From contig VXCM01000992.1 of the NCBI GenBank assembly GCA_014773175.1, forward strand, positions 1 through 64,000: 64,000 nt of DNA, written 5' to 3'. Of the stretch, positions 61,860 to 64,000 are shown piece by piece (the first letter of the stretch is position 1; each line of letters starts with the position of its first letter). A program made the position numbers and the translations under genes. The stretch comes from Lucifuga dentata. Lineage: Eukaryota > Chordata > Actinopteri > Ophidiiformes > Bythitidae. The notes beneath the pieces were generated by a model, which was given only the letters and a program-made list of their open reading frames with translations, ran no database searches and was not told where the DNA came from.

Positions 61860-62275
61860 TGCCCTGAATTTAACTTTCAATAAAAACACTACCAATGTGG
61901 AAAAGGTCCAGCTGCCTATTTGCTAATCAGCTGAAAATGGAAGAAAATGAATAAAAGGCTTGTAAAGGAAATTTGGACCCATTACTAAGACAATATTACT
62001 CACAGCACGTATGCTCCCCTGGCCATTAATTGCACATTTCCTGATCTTTATCATCTGAACAAACTGGCTCAACTGAGATTTTAATGGCATACTTGGCCCC
62101 CACACTTCACTACTTCAGAATATGAGCACAAGCTTTTCCAAAAGCACATTTTACTAAAGAAGAGTTTTGGGAGACCATTCAGTTATTGCCCTCAGGCAAG
62201 GCACCTGCTTTCGACAGGTTCCCATTAAAAATTTATAAAAGTTTTGGCCTGAATGGCACAATAGTAATGGTTGCA
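61860..62275 (+). pseudogene. L1-like LINE ORF2 remnant (start of reverse transcriptase)
   Basis: Plus-strand reading near 62145-62247 gives FTKEEFWETIQLLPSGKAPA followed by FDRFPLKIYKSF. This matches the start of L1/Tx1-clade reverse transcriptase domains (consensus form I-EEI--AI--LPSGK-PGPDGFP-EFYK). Upstream, out of frame, LLANQLKMEE (about 61917-61950) resembles the preceding L1 linker. Stops and frameshifts occur throughout, so this is an old dead fragment. It lies about 14 kb upstream of mmp16. Confidence 0.75.
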
Positions 62276-62612
62276 ATCAACAGTCATCTGGGAGATGCAA
62301 AAAATGCTAAACTCATGGAAAAGAACAATAGTGCATTAATTAATTATTTTGTTTAACCTGGACTATAACATATAACATATCAGCCAAAACTTTAGACTAA
62401 GTGATTAAAAACTATTTTCACATGATTGATAACTGGGTTTATCCAATTTATAAACACAACAGCTATGACCTGTAATAATAAACTTGATTAATTTGGGCAT
62501 TCCAATAGTGAATTGAACATCAAATACCTGATAATTTATAGTATAAATATAGTATAAATGAATGAGTGATGATTTATATAGCTGATAACTATATACGCTA
62601 CAGCTACATATC

Positions 62613-62644
62613 CATGAGTATAATCTCCTGAGATTATACTCATG
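62613..62644. repeat. Near-perfect palindrome, 15-bp arms
   Basis: CATGAGTATAATCTC and GAGATTATACTCATG are separated by CT only. There is no run of T after it and no gene upstream, so a terminator role is not supported. Confidence 0.85.
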
Positions 62645-64000
62645 TCAAAAACCTGCATTTGTTGTACCTTGTATACAGCAATATCAGCCTAGCACTGTGT
62701 TGAAGGCCTATTTTGCTCTCCCTTTTCAGCTTTATTCCATTTCAAGTCAAGCTTTAGAAGATTCTTTAAACACTGTGACAACCTAAGATCTATATTTACT
62801 GGAGTACCTTGAAAACACTTTAAACTTTGAAAAAGAGACCTTTGTCAGTGAGTTTGTTTTTGTAAAATATGTGCATTAATAATGTACCTGAGTGACAGAT
62901 CACCTGGGTTTGACTTTAGCAGAAGCAGAAGGATTCTAGAAGTTTTCTTTAAGTAGTTCGTCTTCAAGCTATTAGCTTTCATTTTTGTTTTCAAGGACAA
63001 TTTCAACAAGTGTTCAAAATGAATTTTCGAGTGCATGGGGTGATTTTCATTAGCTGTGTGTTTTCTGAAGGTACGCTTTTAGCAAGTACATTACATCTAA
63101 AGAACCTACAAACCCTTTGCCAGTGGTTGGCATTATCTGTTATGTAGTGTCCAACTTAGAGCAGCCTTTGGAAAATGCTGACAAATATGAAATGTCATAA
63201 ACCAGCAGATTTTTTTTTTTTATTGACATGCTCTTCGTTTATTTTTAATCTCTCCTTCAGGCAAACAAACTATTTGATGTTTGCTCAGAAGTTGCTGAAA
63301 CTCTATATTGCAGATATTGCTGCTGCATCATTGAATTGGGGAAACTTTTAAGATGACAGTGCACCTTTGAGAGCTATAATAATAACCCTAATCTTAATAC
63401 GCAGAAACAACTTATGAAGCCACCACTATAAAACACATTAACCCCCTATTGTTCCTGTCAGTTGCTGCAGGCTGGTGCCGTGAAGGTGGCTGAAGGAAAA
63501 GAAAAACCTATCTTCATCAATAAAAAACTAATACACTCATGCTTGTGTAGTAATGCCAATTATGAGGGGGCATGGAGATTTTATGGAGTCAGAGCAGTGG
63601 CATAAAAATCAAGCTGGTATGATTGCCTTTGGGCAGTGTTTTTATGTCCAAACCCTGTGAAAGCTTGAAAAATTGAACACATCGAGTTGTTATGGTGTTA
63701 TCAGCTCCAGACACTCTGCTGGAGGTTGTCAGAATGAGTCCCATCTTCCTCCACTTCTGCCAGCCGTGAAGTACATTTTCACCAGGGTCATGGTGCACTT
63801 ATAGCAGAAAGTAATTGAGTAGAATTTGATTCTACAAGCGTGCCACTGGGTAGAAATGTCGCTCTATGTCTCAGCAGGAGGTCAGCTGAGACAGTTTACA
63901 ATCTAACTCAATGTGTGCAGTGAAGCTGAAAGCTGAAATTTCAAATTTTTTTTTTTGCTGAGAGATCTCATTTATTTGACATTGGTGTTCCAGAAGAAAC

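Larger units (their letters stand above)
48331..64000. other. Intergenic region upstream of mmp16, no gene seen
   Basis: No supported coding exon, RNA gene or CpG island is visible between the mmp16 promoter and the end of the window. Contents are GA, GAT and GT microsatellites (49.1-49.8 kb), two CTCF-like motifs, MITEs at 50260-50600 and 57595-57870, a degraded element at 54589-55113, a retroelement fragment at 57420-57575, an L1-like remnant at 61860-62275 and a hairpin at 62613-62644. A gene-poor flank upstream of MMP16 is also the arrangement in mammals (established knowledge). The stretches 50601-54588, 55114-57419, 57873-61859 and 62276-64000 are otherwise featureless to me, apart from the short motifs noted separately. 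Confidence 0.7.

Overview
This is a vertebrate, almost certainly teleost fish, genomic window. It is AT-rich, has long introns, and is full of CA/GT, GA and GAT microsatellites. It also carries fish-type transposon debris: a DD36E Tc1/mariner wreck, hAT and Harbinger-like MITEs, and LINE fragments. Nothing prokaryotic is present. I see no operon, ribosome binding site, CRISPR array or convincing tRNA/rRNA gene.

One protein-coding gene can be supported: the 5' half of a membrane-type matrix metalloproteinase on the minus strand, best matched to mmp16 (MT3-MMP). Its first four coding exons lie at 47787-47912 (signal peptide), 31469-31617 (prodomain), 28247-28369 (cysteine switch and furin site) and 21530-21834 (first part of the catalytic domain). 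All seven exon boundaries inside the window carry AG/GT signals, and the reading phases join without a break to give 234 whole codons. The exon with the HExxH zinc-binding helix, and everything after it (hinge, hemopexin, transmembrane anchor), was not found. It should lie beyond position 1, so intron 4 exceeds 21.5 kb.

Layout: 1-21529 is intron 4 (MITEs, Tc1 wreck, 1.4 kb TIR element, Harbinger-like element); 21835-28246 is intron 3; 28370-31468 is intron 2; 31618-47786 is intron 1. About 48000-48320 is a CpG-rich promoter. From about 48.3 to 64 kb I see no gene, only repeats, an L1-like remnant and two CTCF-like sites in convergent orientation.

The most notable structure not explained by the gene is a ~580 bp MITE-like family ending in TTAA-AGGACC, present in seven full or partial copies. 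Copies in opposite orientations sit in introns 1, 2 and 3 and bracket exons 2 and 3. Exon 3 is 123 nt and in frame, so skipping it would remove both the cysteine switch and the furin site. I also report a 42-bp perfect palindrome inside one copy, a G-rich tract forming the exon 2 polypyrimidine tract, and repeated single-N assembly joins, two of which have created false tandem duplications.
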